64,000 nt of DNA from contig OX637795.1 in NCBI GenBank assembly GCA_951802425.1, forward strand, positions 1,178,001 to 1,242,000. Reading direction: 5' to 3'. The notes beneath the pieces were generated by a model, which was not told the DNA's origin, ran no database searches, and worked only from the letters and a program-made list of their open reading frames with translations. Of this stretch, positions 26,072 to 38,401 are shown one piece after another (within the stretch, counting starts at the first letter, position 1; each line of letters opens with the position of its first letter). The position numbers and the translations under genes are program-made. Source of the stretch: Clavaria fumosa. Taxonomy: Eukaryota; Basidiomycota; Agaricomycetes; Agaricales; Clavariaceae.

Positions 26072-27602
26072 TGCTCCCTCTCACGAAGACTCTATCCCCG
26101 CTCAAAGCTCCCCCTTCGCGATAGTAAAACTACGCGACGATGGGTCCAACTGGCCGGACTACGAAATGAAAGCAAAGACGGCTATGGGAGCAAAAGGGTT
26201 GATTAGACACATTGAAGGGACAGCAAGGAGGCCCTTACCTTTCGATATTGAGAATGGAAGACCAGTCACGGAACCCGGAAAGGTCGCCACACGCTCAGAC
26301 ATTCAAGATCTAGAGCGTGCTATGGACGATTTTGAGCAAAAGGAATATGCGGCGCGGCATATCATGCTTACCACTGTATCCCCACGACTCTCTACAATGC
26401 TCCGAGCCAATTCGTCTGCCGCTCAGATGTGGCAACAGATCGTATCCGATGCTACAAAGAAAAGTAAAGTTCACCAAGTTGATACGCGACGCCGCCTGCA
26501 AGAAATGCGCTGCCCCGAGGGTGGAGACGTGCGCGCGCACCTCAATGCGATGACCAATCTTCGCAACAAACTGGAAGTGATTGGCAGATCTGTTAACGAC
26601 GAGGACTTCGCGACGATGATACACGTTAGCTTACCTCTCAGCTATCGCCCCCTACTTCAATCCATCCTTCACGCCGCAGACATGAACGAAAAACCGGTCG
26701 ACCTGAACTACCTGATCAGAATTATCCTTGAGGAAAATCACCAGTGAGAGATCACTCACGGGCTATCGAAATCGGGCCAGGCCGCCTTCCAGACCAACAA
26801 AAACCGTCGAAGAGGGAGAGGAAACAAAGATTCAGGCCAAAACAAACACTGCGATAACTGCAAACGCACCAATCATAACACAGAGGATTGCTTTGCCAAA
26901 GGTGGACCCAAGGAGGGCCAACGCCCTCCCTGGGGCAAGAACAAGCGAAGTGGAGCGAGAGCTACGACGACGAATGAGAAGAAAGAAGATGCGGACGAGT
27001 GGGTAGCGTTCACCTGTTCTTCTACCCCCACGGACCTCACTGCCAAGACGACACACGCTTGTTCACACGTCACCGCGATCCTTGATAGTGGCGCGACTGC
27101 GCACTTTACTCCTTTGAGAGAAAAGTTGATCAATTTCCGGAAGACGTCTCCCAGGCCCGTCACTGCCGCAGATGGTGGAGAGTTCAACGGTATCGGGTGT
27201 GGTGACATGCCTGTAGAAGTCGTGAATGGATCAAAAGTATCAAAATTACTCCTCAAGGACGTCATCTACTCACCAAAGCTCGCGTTCACCCTCGTCTCCA
27301 TCGGTCGCCTTGATGACTCTGGATGTACCGTGGCGTTCGGCAACGGTCACTGTACCATCAGACGTTCTGATGGAAGGGAGATCGCTCGTGTGAAGAAAGT
27401 GCATGGCCTATACCAGTTAAACGGTACTATGCACAAACATGCCCCACTACACGCCAACGCGGCCACACAGAGGCTTACAATAACGGAAGCGCATCGCACA
27501 CTAGGGCATATCAACGTCGGGAGCGTTAGACACACAATAAAAACTGGAAAAATTACCGGAATAACTCTTGACGAGGATTCTGAATTTGAGTTTTCGACAC
27601 GT
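26064..27602 (+). pseudogene. Copia gag, protease and integrase N-terminus
   Basis: Gag (UBN2-like capsid) runs from ATG 26064 to an in-frame TGA at 26745-26747. The same frame continues with a basic linker, a CCHC knuckle (CDNCKRTNHNTEDC), the protease active site (ILDSGATAHF) and the integrase zinc-finger His pair (AHRTLGHINVGSVRH). The frame is then cut at 27602 by the Gypsy insertion, just before the Cys pair. Only one stop interrupts the 510-codon frame, so it was recently intact. Confidence 0.9.
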
Positions 27603-28508
27603 TGTAAGGATAATATGCGGTTTAAACATAGAAACATGACAGATACCAATCATCCAGATATTTCGGGATCCAAAGCAATCGCATCCGATACAATCCGATA
27701 ACAATCCGACACCGTCTGATAACGACCGATACTTATCCGACATCGGACTCTCCGGTCTCCGACTCCCCGTCAAGATCACAGCCCGCAGGTCACACATACC
27801 GCCTACACCCCTCTATTTCATCACTCCAGCATGGTCAGCGCTCGACATACTCACTATTCCATTCCCATTCCTCTATTTCATATACATGCTGTAAATTTCA
27901 TATTGTGATCCCTTTCAACCATCCGATCATTGAAACGTTTCAAACCCTTTGCAGTGCCTTGTCCATTGTTCCTAGTACCCCTTTGCTGTACCAGTCTCAC
28001 TCTCCTTGATTTTACAAGTGGTCCGGATGTACACCGATCATCGGACACTTCATTCCTCTGAACTGCATAACTCTTTTATGATACATGACCTCTATATGAC
28101 CTTGCACATGATACCGCATTACCTTCTGTAGCTTCCGGAAACTTCCGTAGAACTGGATTTGCTGTACTTACGAAAATGTACTTAAGTATGTACCAGGTTC
28201 TATGGTAATCCAGCTTTTTGAATGCCCACATCGTGCTGTGATTTTTAGCAAGCTCACCTTTCGTCGTACCTATTGATCCGCTGGCCTTCGTCGTCGCCGG
28301 CCCCTCGAACCTTCGATCCAAACATCGGACTCTATCGGATCCGATACTGGATACTCCGGACAATGTATATTTTCACTCTCTGAACCTTTTGCACTCAACC
28401 TCCACATCCTCCAAGGTTCTGTCTAGTGTACCTGTTGTGTAATAAGACCCCCTGAAGAACCTGGCTGCGAACATCTATTTGCAGCCAACACCTGTACAGC
28501 CTACTACA
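27603..28508 (+). repeat. Gypsy 5' LTR
   Basis: 906 bp, TG...CA. Differences from the 3' copy (40141-41046) are scattered and mostly transitions. The sequence is rich in TCCGAT/ATCCGA words. Confidence 0.93.
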
Positions 28509-28530
28509 ATTTTGGAGCCCACCGCGAGGG
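28509..28530 (+). other. Gypsy primer-binding site
   Basis: The LTR is followed by ATTT and then TGGAGCCCACCGCGAGG. Its complement ends in ...GGGCTCCA, as expected for pairing with the 3' CCA end of a tRNA. The tRNA species cannot be named from here. Confidence 0.6.
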
Positions 28531-28897
28531 GGTCGTAACAACATCTTCACTACAGCCTTCAAGGATTCCCAGAGGCTCCTCCACTTTCCAGCCTCGACGC
28601 TCCAAACGTCTGAGAAGTCGAAACCCGGATCGAATCACAGAACCACCGCACTCCGAACCTCCCAGAGAAGTAATTGAAACTTCCCACTTTCTTCCATCGG
28701 ACATTCCCAGTATTTCATCCATTGTTTACTCCCACACGAGCTTCGCCACCCCGGTTACCTCATTACCACAGATCTTCGAAGAACCACACTCACTGCTCAC
28801 ACCACTACCCCTCGAACTGAACACCTTACAATTTCCAACTGACGAACCACAGAATCCTCTTGATGCCATACAAGAACTTCCTCACACAGCAATACCA

Positions 28898-30289
28898 ATG
28901 GCCAACCAACCAAGATATCCGCTCCGTGGCGCTCACGGGGCCCCCGCCTTTGACGGAGTACCAACCCATCTCAACCGGTATTTCGAGGACATCAACATCG
29001 TACTCACTGGCATTAATCCAGACGTTCCAGAAGCCAATTTAATTCAGTACGCAAAGCACTACCTCGACACAGACACATGTCTCCTATGGGAGACCCTCAC
29101 ACCAGCCCCGGACATGGTATGGACCTGGGAAACCTTCAAAGCGGCTGTCCGACGCCTTTATCCAGGCTCCGATGGTGGTCGTTTGTTTTCTGTCGCCGAT
29201 TTGGACCGTTTCATAACAGACTCGGCCCAAAAAGGGGTTTACACGCGCACAGAACACGGAGAATATTACCGGGACTTTCTCCGGATTACCTCACACTTGA
29301 TCACTTCCCAACGTATGTCTATAAATGACAGGAACCAACTTTACATCCTCGGATTTGGGGATCATACTAGGCGCCGGATCGAGAGCCGGCTCGCGATTAT
29401 ACTACCTAATCACCATCCGGAGGACCCATACCCGATGAATGAGGTTCACGCCGCAGCCGAATTTCTACTCTCCTCAACGTCCCCGCACTCCGTAACAACC
29501 GATCAATTCTCCAGACCTATCCACTTCGCATCCGCAACCCCCGGGAGGGAACCGAAACCAGTGGTCAAAAAGGAAGAACTCGACATGTCCGCGGCCTTGG
29601 CGACATTTGCTTCTATAATGGCTCGCCTGGAATCAATTTTATCAGCTCAGTCCCTCGAACCAGCAAAACGTTCCACCGCTCGGACCACGAATTCCCTTAC
29701 AAATCGGACGTGTAACTTCTGTTCGGAACTAGGTCATTTCGTTAGTACTTGTCCGAAAGCTCTCGAATACATCAAGTCTGGTAAATGTATACAGAACACC
29801 AAAGGCAGGATTTGCCTTCCCTCCGGACGATACTTGCCCGGGACTATCATAGGAAATAACTTATCCAAGCGCTTTGACAAGTACTACGCTACTTACCAAT
29901 CCCAGAACACGCAACCGGCGACTACCGCGGTATTTGAAGCACAGCCAACCAGATCATTTGTAAATCCCCCGGATATGGAAGACAATTTGGAAGAAGAAGA
30001 TGGCGAGAGGATCGCCCTGGAAAATATGGCTCGCACCTTTGCAAACGATGTGGCAAAGAAAATAGACAAGAGCAAAAGGAAAGCGCCCGCACCCCAAAAT
30101 AACGATCCACAGCCATCTAGGTTACCTCCTCCGCCCGCTGTTGTCATTACCTCGCCTCCGGTCACGCGCCCATCGAAGCCGGAAAGAATCGAACGATCCG
30201 ACGTCCAGTATCATTACCAAGCTCTGATAGAAAATCCAGTACAGTTCAACAAGTTTTCAATCGTGCACTCGACATTCCGGTCCGTGTGA
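28898..30289 (+). pseudogene. Gypsy gag
   Basis: 463-codon frame. It holds a capsid-like helical region (about residues 15-200), a Ser/Thr-rich hinge, a CCHC zinc knuckle (CNFCSELGHFVSTC, about residue 275) and an acidic then Pro-rich tail. Near 30240 the frame leaves the one that leads into protease: upstream of the protease ORF the other frame reads VFNRALDIPV, which belongs to the family. Gag and pol were therefore probably one ORF before a one-base shift. The start ATG at 28898 follows the primer site by about 390 bp. Confidence 0.85.
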
Positions 30290-31308
30290 CACCCCGTGAA
30301 TTACTCGCCATTTCCGGAGACGTCTGCAAAAAGATGAAGGATATGGTCACCGCCCGCCGCGTCCCGGTCACTGCTTCCGTCGTACAGGACACGCTTTACA
30401 TGAACATTACGGCCCCGGATACCTCCAATCTCGTCGTCGCAGTCGATGCTGCTCCACTCCGCATCGTAGAGGGCATTCTAGATGGCCGGATCACAGCGGA
30501 GTGTCTTCTTGACCAGGGTAGCTCTATTGTAGCAATGAGGCGAGATGTTTGGGAAAAGCTCGGCAATCCGTTGCACTCCAAACGAGTAATCCATATGGAA
30601 TCATCCCATGGCACCATCGCTCCGACGCTCGGACTCATCAAAAATTTCCCTTTACAGATCGGTCCGTGCACATTCCATGTTCAAATGCAAGTGGCAGACA
30701 TGCTACCCTGCGAGGTTCTTGTCGGGTTCTTGTCGGACGACCATTTTTTATGCTAACCAGCTCTCAGACAATTGACCATCCCCATGGAGCCCAGGATCTC
30801 ATTCTAAACGATCCGAACACAGGAGAACGAATCATTGTGCCAACAAAGGAGCGAATCCCGGTCTGCAAAACATTGAATAACAAGAAACCGCATCCGGATT
30901 TTTGATGGCTGGAGCCTCGATTATCTGCAAATCTACGGACTCACCTCCGGTCGATGCGGACACGGAACCTATACCCAAATACGAGACTCCAGCCATCTTT
31001 TCCACTTCCGTTCAAAAATTCTCATCGTCTTCCCTTGTAAATTTAGCACCTCCCGATCCCATTCCCAGTATCAGTTTCTCGGACATTTCTCTCGATTCCG
31101 TTGATTCCCTGGTCACTATTGAATGTGAACCGACGCATCCGAATATCGCATACCCTCTGTACAACAATACCTCTAAAATGAATTTCCCGTCTACGGACAC
31201 TGTTTTGCCAGTTTACCTAGGAAAGAAATATAAGAAGGTAGCGAACCGCGTCAATCCGATCAAAGCAACGGTACCCGAAGAATTCCGGATTGTCCGACGC
31301 CGGCATCC
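30240..31308 (+). pseudogene. Gypsy protease and linker to reverse transcriptase
   Basis: Retropepsin-like domain with active site LLDQGSSIVAMR (D-Q-G-S, in place of D-T/S-G) and the second strand EVLVG-RPFFML. The latter is broken by an exact 11-bp tandem duplication (GTTCTTGTCGG twice, 30715-30736). A further one-base loss in a T run near 30900 precedes the linker frame 30902-31308, which ends inside FRIVRRRHP where the foldback element is inserted. Removing that insert and one copy of its 7-bp duplication joins this frame exactly to the RT frame at 34760. Confidence 0.85.
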
Positions 31309-31396
31309 CACATCGTTCAGTCGGATATTGTAGTATATAACTACGTACCGGACACTGCATATCCCCTGATATCCGTATCCGTGGTATAATACAGGT

Positions 31397-32330
31397 CCGC
31401 CGGAGGATATCCCTCTCCAGTGTGAGACCTGTCCAGCAAAGGGATATTAGGATATCCCTCTCCAGTATGAGACCCATCCAGCGGAGATATTAGGATATCC
31501 CTCTCCTGTAAGAGACCTGTCCAGTGGAGATATTAGGATATCCTTCTCCAGTATGAGACCTGTCCAGTGGAGAGATATTAGGATATCCTTCCCCTGTATG
31601 AGACCTGTCCAGCGGAGATATTAGGATATCCTTCCCCTGTACGAGACCTGTCCAGCGGAGATATTAGGATATCCTTCCCCTGTATGAGACCTGTCCAGCG
31701 GAGATATTAGGATATCCTTCCCCTGTATGAGACATGTCCAGCGGAGATATTAGGATATCCTTCTCCTGTATGAGACCTGTCCAGCAGAGATATTAGGATA
31801 TCCTTCCCCTGTACGAGACCTGTCCAGCAGAGATATTAGGATATCCTTCTGCAGTATGAGACCTGTCCAGGGGAGATATTAGGATATCCTTCCCCTGTAT
31901 GAGACCTGTCCAGCGGAGATATTAGGATATCCTTCTCCTGTATGAGACATGTCCAGCGGAGATATTAGGATATCCTTCTCCTGTATGAGACCTGTCCAGC
32001 AGAGATATTAGGATATCCTTCTGCAGTATGAGACCTGTCCAGGGGAGATATCAGGATATCCTTCCCCTGTATGAGACCTCTCCAGTGGAGATAGTAGGAT
32101 ATCTATCCCCTGTATGAGACCTGTCCAGCGGAGATAGTAGGATATCTATCCCCTGTATGAGACCTGTCCAGCGGAGATATTAGGATATCCTTCCCCTGTA
32201 CGAGACCTGTCCAGCAGAGATATTAGGATATCCTTCTGCAGTATGAGACCTGTCCAGGGGAGATATTAGGATATCCTTCCCCTGTATGAGACCTCTCCAG
32301 TGGAGATAGTAGGATATCTATCCCCTGTAC
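31397..32330 (+). repeat. 43-bp satellite, left foldback arm
   Basis: About 21 units of a 43-bp repeat built on GGATATCCTTCCCCTGTATG plus AGACCTGTCCAGCGGAGATATTA. Variants alternate between CTGTA/GCAGTA and AGCGG/AGCAG/AGGGG. The unit starts with the palindrome GGATATCC. Confidence 0.93.
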
Positions 32331-33282
32331 CCAGCATGGCTGCTTCTGGTAAGCCACTATGACTGTGGGAACTTTTTCACACAGCTTGCAAAATATGACA
32401 TATGATATATCAAAAAATCAGCAAAAATCAGGAGATTCTGGATCTGGACACCATACATATGTATCCTTCTTAGTTCAATGTCAATTTGCAAAATACACTG
32501 AATACATTTGTTTTTCCTCACTTCTTCAATACTTTGGCTTAAAAATAGATAGCTAGAGAATCTACACACCACCTGTGGACATATGGTTGTTTTACAAGAC
32601 AGTCTAAAGTGAAGGCAACAACACAGGCAAGGATAAGCAAGACCTTGACTGGCTTCCAAAACACACATTCTGGGCTAACTTCCTGAGAACTTTACCTAAC
32701 TTCACCAAACTTTGAACATGTATTTATGCATACATTGTCAGCTATTAGACAACAGGAATATGTGATTTGACACAGGAGGCTGTCTAGGGAGAGATTTTGA
32801 GAAATTTGGGAAAATAGACATGGGGAATCTGTAGTTCTGCACCAAATATTATGGGCTTTTGTGTGGTTGTATTAAATGTCATAAAGCATAGTCTGATGGC
32901 TGGAATTTGCAATCTAACACATAGCCATGCTCCCAGGCCAATAACACCCTAATTCCTAGTAATGGATTCCAGGGAGGTGACAGAGATGGTTGATGGGTTG
33001 TTAAACTAATCCACACCCTTCCCATATGTCCACAGGTGGTGTGTAGATTCTCTAGCTATCTATTTTTAAGCCAAAGTATTGAAGAAGTGAGGAAAAACAA
33101 ATGTATTCAGTGTATTTTGCAAATTGACATTGAACTAAGAAGGATACATATGTATGGTGTCCAGATCCAGAATCTCCTGATTTTTGCTGATTTTTTGATA
33201 TATCATATGTCATATTTTGCAAGCTGTGTGAAAAAGTTCCCACAGTCATAGTGGCTTACCAGAAGCAGCCATGCTGGGTACA

Positions 33283-34640
33283 GGGGATAGATATCCTACT
33301 ATCTCCACTGGAGAGGTCTCATACAGGGGAAGGATATCCTGATATCTCCCCTGGACAGGTCTCATACTGCAGAAGGATATCCTAATATCTCTGCTGGACA
33401 GGTCTCATACAGGGAAAGGATATCCTAATATCTTTGCTGGACAGGTCTCGTACAGGGGAAGGATATCCTAATATCTCTGCTGGACAGGTCTCATACAGGG
33501 GAAGGATATCCTAATATCTCTGCTGGACAGGTCTCGTGCAGGGAAAGGATATCCTAATATCTCCGCTGGACAGGTCTCATACAGGGAAAGGATATCCTAA
33601 TATCTTTGCTGGACAGGTCTCGTACAGGGGAAGGATATCCTAATATCTCTGCTGGACAGGTCTCATACAGGGGAAGGATATCCTAATATCTCCGCTGGAC
33701 AGGTCTCGTGCAGGGGAAGGATATCCCAATATCTCCGCTGGACAGGTCTCTTACAGGAGAAGGATATCCTAATATCTCCGCTGGACATGTCTCATACTGC
33801 AGAAGGATATCCTAATATCTCCACTGGACAGGTCCCATACAGGGGAAGGATATCCTAATATCTCCGCTGGACAGGTCTCATACAGGGGAAGGATATCCTA
33901 ATATCTCCGCTGGACATGTCTCATACAGGAGAAGGATATCCTAATATCTCCGCTGGACATGTCTCATACTGCAGAAGGATATCCTAATATCTCCGCTGGA
34001 CATGTCTCATACTGCAGAAGGATATCCTAATATCTCCGCTGGACATGTCTCATACTGCAGAAGGATATCCTAATATCTCCGCTGGACAGGTCCCATACAG
34101 GGGAAGGATATCCTAATATCTCCGCTGGACAGGTCTCATACAGGGGAAGGATATCCTAATATCTCCGCTGGACATGTCTCTTACAGGAGAAGGATATCCT
34201 AATATCTCCGCTGGACAGGTCTCATACAGGGGAAGGATATCCTAATATCTCCACTGGACATGTCTCTTACAGGAGAAGGATATCCTAATATCTCCGCTGG
34301 ACAGGTCTCATACAGGGGAAGGATATCCTAATATCTCCGCTGGACAGGTCTCGTGCAGGGGAAGGATATCCTAATATCTCCGCTGGACAGGTCTCATACA
34401 GGGGAAGGATATCCTAATATCTCCGCTGGACAGGTCTCATACAGGGGAAGGATATCCTAATATCTCTCCACTGGACAGGTCTCATACTGGAGAAGGATAT
34501 CCTAATATCTCCACTGGACAGGTCTCTTACAGGAGAGGGATATCCTAATATCTCCGCTGGATGGGTCTCATACTGGAGAGGGATATCCTAATATCCCTCC
34601 GCTGGACAGGTCTCACACTGGAGAGGGATATCCTCCGGCG
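33283..34640 (-). repeat. 43-bp satellite, right foldback arm
   Basis: About 31 units of the same 43-bp repeat in inverted orientation, so this arm is about ten units longer than the left. Variant order differs between the arms. Confidence 0.93.
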
Positions 34641-34759
34641 GACCTGTATTATACCAAGGATACGGATATCTCCGGCGGATTCTGGTACCGCGTTATATAC
34701 AGGGGATATGCAGCGTCCGGTACATAGTTATATACTACAATATCCGACTGAACTATGTG

Positions 34760-37700
34760 GGCATCCAGACCCCCTAGCCAATATACCGACACTTCCAACA
34801 AACCCACCCGATTTCACCCCCAGTCTCCGATATACTCAAGACCGGAAAGATGCGCATAACGCAAACCCCACCGGATTTTTATGGCCGGACGAAGAAAAAC
34901 TCGTTCACTATCTGATTAAAGCCCAGGAGGATGCCTTTGCTTGGACGGAGACCGAAAAAGGACGATTCGACGCAAAATACTTCGATCCCATTATCATCCC
35001 GACAGTCGAACATGTCCCTTGGATCTTCAAAAATATACCGATTCCTCCCAGCATCTACGACGAAGTTCTGAAGGTTATCCGGGACAAGATAGCGGCCGGA
35101 GTCTATGAAGAGTCCAACTCCTCCTATCGGTCCCAGTGGTTTTGCGTGTTAAAGAAGGACGGAAAGTCTCTCCGACTTGTCCATAACCTCCAGCCATTAA
35201 ACAAAGTCACCATCGGCAACCCCGCGGTTCCCCCGATAATGGAAGTTTTTGCGGAATCATTCGCCGGACGCGGATGCTACGGAACTCTCGACTTATTCGT
35301 CTCCTTCGATCAACGGTCTCTCGACGAGCGAAGTCCAGACCTTACCACATTTCAAACCCCTCTCGGAGCCAAACGGCTCACTTGCGTCCCAATGGGATAC
35401 ACCAACGCAACGCAGATTATGCATGGAGACGTCACGCATATACTACAAGACGAAATTCCACACGTAACCATCCCATTCGTAGACGATGTAGCGATTAAGG
35501 GCCCGGAAACCCGATACGAGCTTCCGGACGGCACTTACAAGATGATCCTGGAGAATCCGCAAATACGGCGGTTCGTTTGGGAGCATTTGAATAACGTCAA
35601 CCGGGTGCTCCAATGAGTCAAAATAGTTGGAGGAACCTTTAATGGCAAGAAAACGACAATTTGCACCCCCGAAACAATCGTTACCGGACACACATGCACA
35701 TATGAAGGGCGAGTTCCGGACGCTTCCAATGTTCAGCACATTCGAGACTGGCCTCCGTGCGAAACACTCACAGATGTACGATCATTTTTAGGCGTCTGTG
35801 GACTGCTCCGGATATTCATCAAAAACTACACCGTACTTGCCCGACCACTTGTCAGCCTAACTCGTAAGGACGTCCCATTCAGGTTTGAAGAAGAAGAGCA
35901 AAATTCGATGGACCGACTCAAACACGCAATAGTCAACTCATCCGCCATTCGACCGATCGATTACCGCTCTGGATGGCCCGTAATTATGGCCGTCGACTCG
36001 TCCAACATCACTGTCGGCTTCGCGCTATTTCAAATCGGACAAGATGGAATCTGATACCCATCCAGATTCGGCTCGATTACCTGGAACGAACGCGAGGCCC
36101 GATACTCTCAAGCAAAAATCGAATTATACAGACTCTTCCACGCACTTCGGTCATACCGGATTTACCTTATCGGCCTTCCGAAATTCACCATTGAAATGGA
36201 CGCTAAGTTCATTAAGGGTATGCTAAACAATCCGGACGTTCAACCAAATGCTGCCATGAATCGATGGATTGCCGGTATACTACTCTTCGATTTCGACCTT
36301 GTTCATATTCCCGCAGATAAACACACTGGAGCCAACGGACTATCGCGCCGACGTGCCGCAGATGGTGAAGAAGACACCGAGTCCGAAGATCACGAAGACT
36401 GGATCGATCGGAGCTATGTATTCGCCATGGAACACATGAATCGAGCACCGGACGCTTCCTACCCATCCAAGACGCCACTAGCCGGCATCGCCCATTCTCG
36501 CTTCAAAGCTTACACAGGATCGATGCTACTCAATTCGATGGTACCATCCAATGATTCACCGGCTCCGAATGAATCCTCCACCATCCTTATACTGTGACCC
36601 GACGCAGCAAAGAAAAGGGAAGAACAGATCCGCAAAATCGAATCTTTCCTTCGAAACCCGATCTGTCCTTCCGGCATCGACGCAAACCAGTTCCGACGAT
36701 TAGTCCGCTCCGCATCCCAGTTCTTCATTCTAGATGACAAGCTATGGCGTTGCCAACCTAACGGATGCCACCAGGTAGTGCCTCCGGACCACAAACGGCT
36801 CGCAATTATCACAGAGGCACACGATTCACTTGGCCACAAAGGTGTTTACATTATCCGAACACGTATTCTAAATCGGTTCTGGTGGCCGGTGTTGGATCAA
36901 GACGTAAAATGGTTTGTCCGAACTTGTCACCAATGACAGACTCGGCAAATCCAGAAGATTTTCATTCCACCGACGGTCGCCACACCAGCCGGTCTTTTCC
37001 GTCGAGCGCATATAGATACCATGTTCCTACCCAGAACCCGCGGTTTCCGACTTCTTGTCCACACCCGATGCTCATTATCTGCATATCTGGAAGCAAGACC
37101 GCTACGAAATGAGACCGCCCGACTTCTTGGAACCTTCATATTTGAAGACATACTGTGCTGATGGGGAGCAGTAGAAGAGATCATTACGGATAACGGTGCC
37201 CCATTTATCAAAGCTCTCGATTTCCTCAAGAAGCAGTATGGAATCCATCACATCCGTATTTCCGGATATAATTCCCGCGCTAACGGCATCATCGAACGTG
37301 CCCACCGGTCGGTCCGCGAGTCGTTAATCAAAGCAGCAGACGGAGACGAATCGAAATGGCTGGATGTTTTACCCTCAGTCATTTGGGCAGAACGAACCAC
37401 AATCCAACGATCCACCAGTCACTCTCCGTTTTACATTGCACACGGCGTCGAACCGCTTTTCCCTTTCAACATATCCGAAGCAACATATCTAATTCCAACC
37501 GCCGATGCCCCGATGACCACTCCGGAACTGATAGCCCTTTGTGCCCGCCAACTGCAAAAACGAGAAGAAGATCTTGTAACAATCGCCGATAAAGTGCTCG
37601 CTGCCCGCAAACAATCCGTCAAGCAGTTCATCGACGCACACCGCAAGTCTATTATCGATTACGACTTCCAACCCGGATCGTTGGTATTGATCCGCAATTC

Positions 37701-38178
37701 GGCCGTTGAAATGGAATTAAATCGGAAAACAAAACCGCGATTCTTCGGACCGATGATCGTCGTCTGCCGAACTCAATACGGCGCATATATTCTCTCGGAA
37801 CTCGACGGCGCCATCTCAAAGATCCACTATGCAGCTTTCCGCATCATTCCCTACTATCCACGATCGCAAACATCGATTCTGGTCACCTCTATCATCGATC
37901 CAAACGAGGAACAACATGTAGACGACCAACCCGAGAACACGATCGCAGCCGAGGACGAGCCTGATGAATCACAAGCACATTCCGACGAATCCGAGGACGA
38001 GCCTGATGAATCACAAGCACATTCCGACGAATCCAACAACGTCACCGATGCCAAGGACAATCCTGAAAAAGCTACCACACAATCCGACGAATTCGATAGC
38101 GATGCTACCGATTCCGATACACCCGATAACCATTCGAAATGCTCTGAAGGAATCTGGAAGCTCCGGCCCCGCCATTAA
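34760..38178 (+). pseudogene. Gypsy reverse transcriptase, RNase H and integrase
   Basis: One continuous frame interrupted only by five TGA codons (35614, 36052, 36595, 36934, 37159). RT: SQWFCVLKKDGKSLRLVHNL, GCYGTLDLF, TTFQTPLGA, FVDDVAIKG. The connection and RNase H follow (VRSFLGVCGLLRIF, MAVDSSNITVGFALF, FTIEMDAKFIKGML, GANGLSRR). Integrase: HHCC finger (HDSLGHKG...TCHQ then TGA in place of the last Cys), Asp of HIDTMF, ITDNGAPF, SGYNSRANGIIERAH, and a C-terminal domain with an acidic repeat (EDEPDESQAHSDES twice). By family comparison most stops replace Arg. No chromodomain. Inactive, but recently degraded. Confidence 0.93.
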
Positions 38179-38401
38179 GCACTGCTCCACTATCATACTC
38201 CATTTTTCCTACCTCATATATCGGCTTTTCCAGCTCAAATCCACAAAATAAATAAATAAATTTGAAATTTGAAATTTCGGACAAGTCCACACTTTATACC
38301 CGACGTTCCTCACCTCACACCTCAGTCCCACACTTCTCACCTATTTTTCCACTCAGAAACAAAATATATAAAGTTAAAAACAAAAGAAAGAAATATTCTG
38401 T

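Larger units (their letters stand above)
31309..34759. mobile_element. Foldback-type DNA transposon, 3.45 kb, 7-bp target duplication
   Basis: A near-complete palindrome: CACATCGTTCAGTCGG at the left end faces its inverse (ending CTGAACTATGTG) at the right. The arms consist of about 80 bp of unique end, a 43-bp satellite and a 250-bp unique inner arm (32335-32586 against 33023-33270), around a 436-bp loop. GGCATCC is duplicated on both sides (31302-31308 and 34760-34766). Taking out the element plus one duplicate restores the Gypsy frame (R-R-H-P-D-P). Long internally repetitive inverted repeats with a 7-bp duplication resemble Galileo-type P-superfamily foldback elements. No transposase is encoded. 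Confidence 0.9.

Noticed and set aside
31397..34640. Regular repeats that could suggest a CRISPR array
   Set aside because: The 43-bp units are cont contiguous without spacers, lie in inverted arms of a transposon and the genome is eukaryotic.
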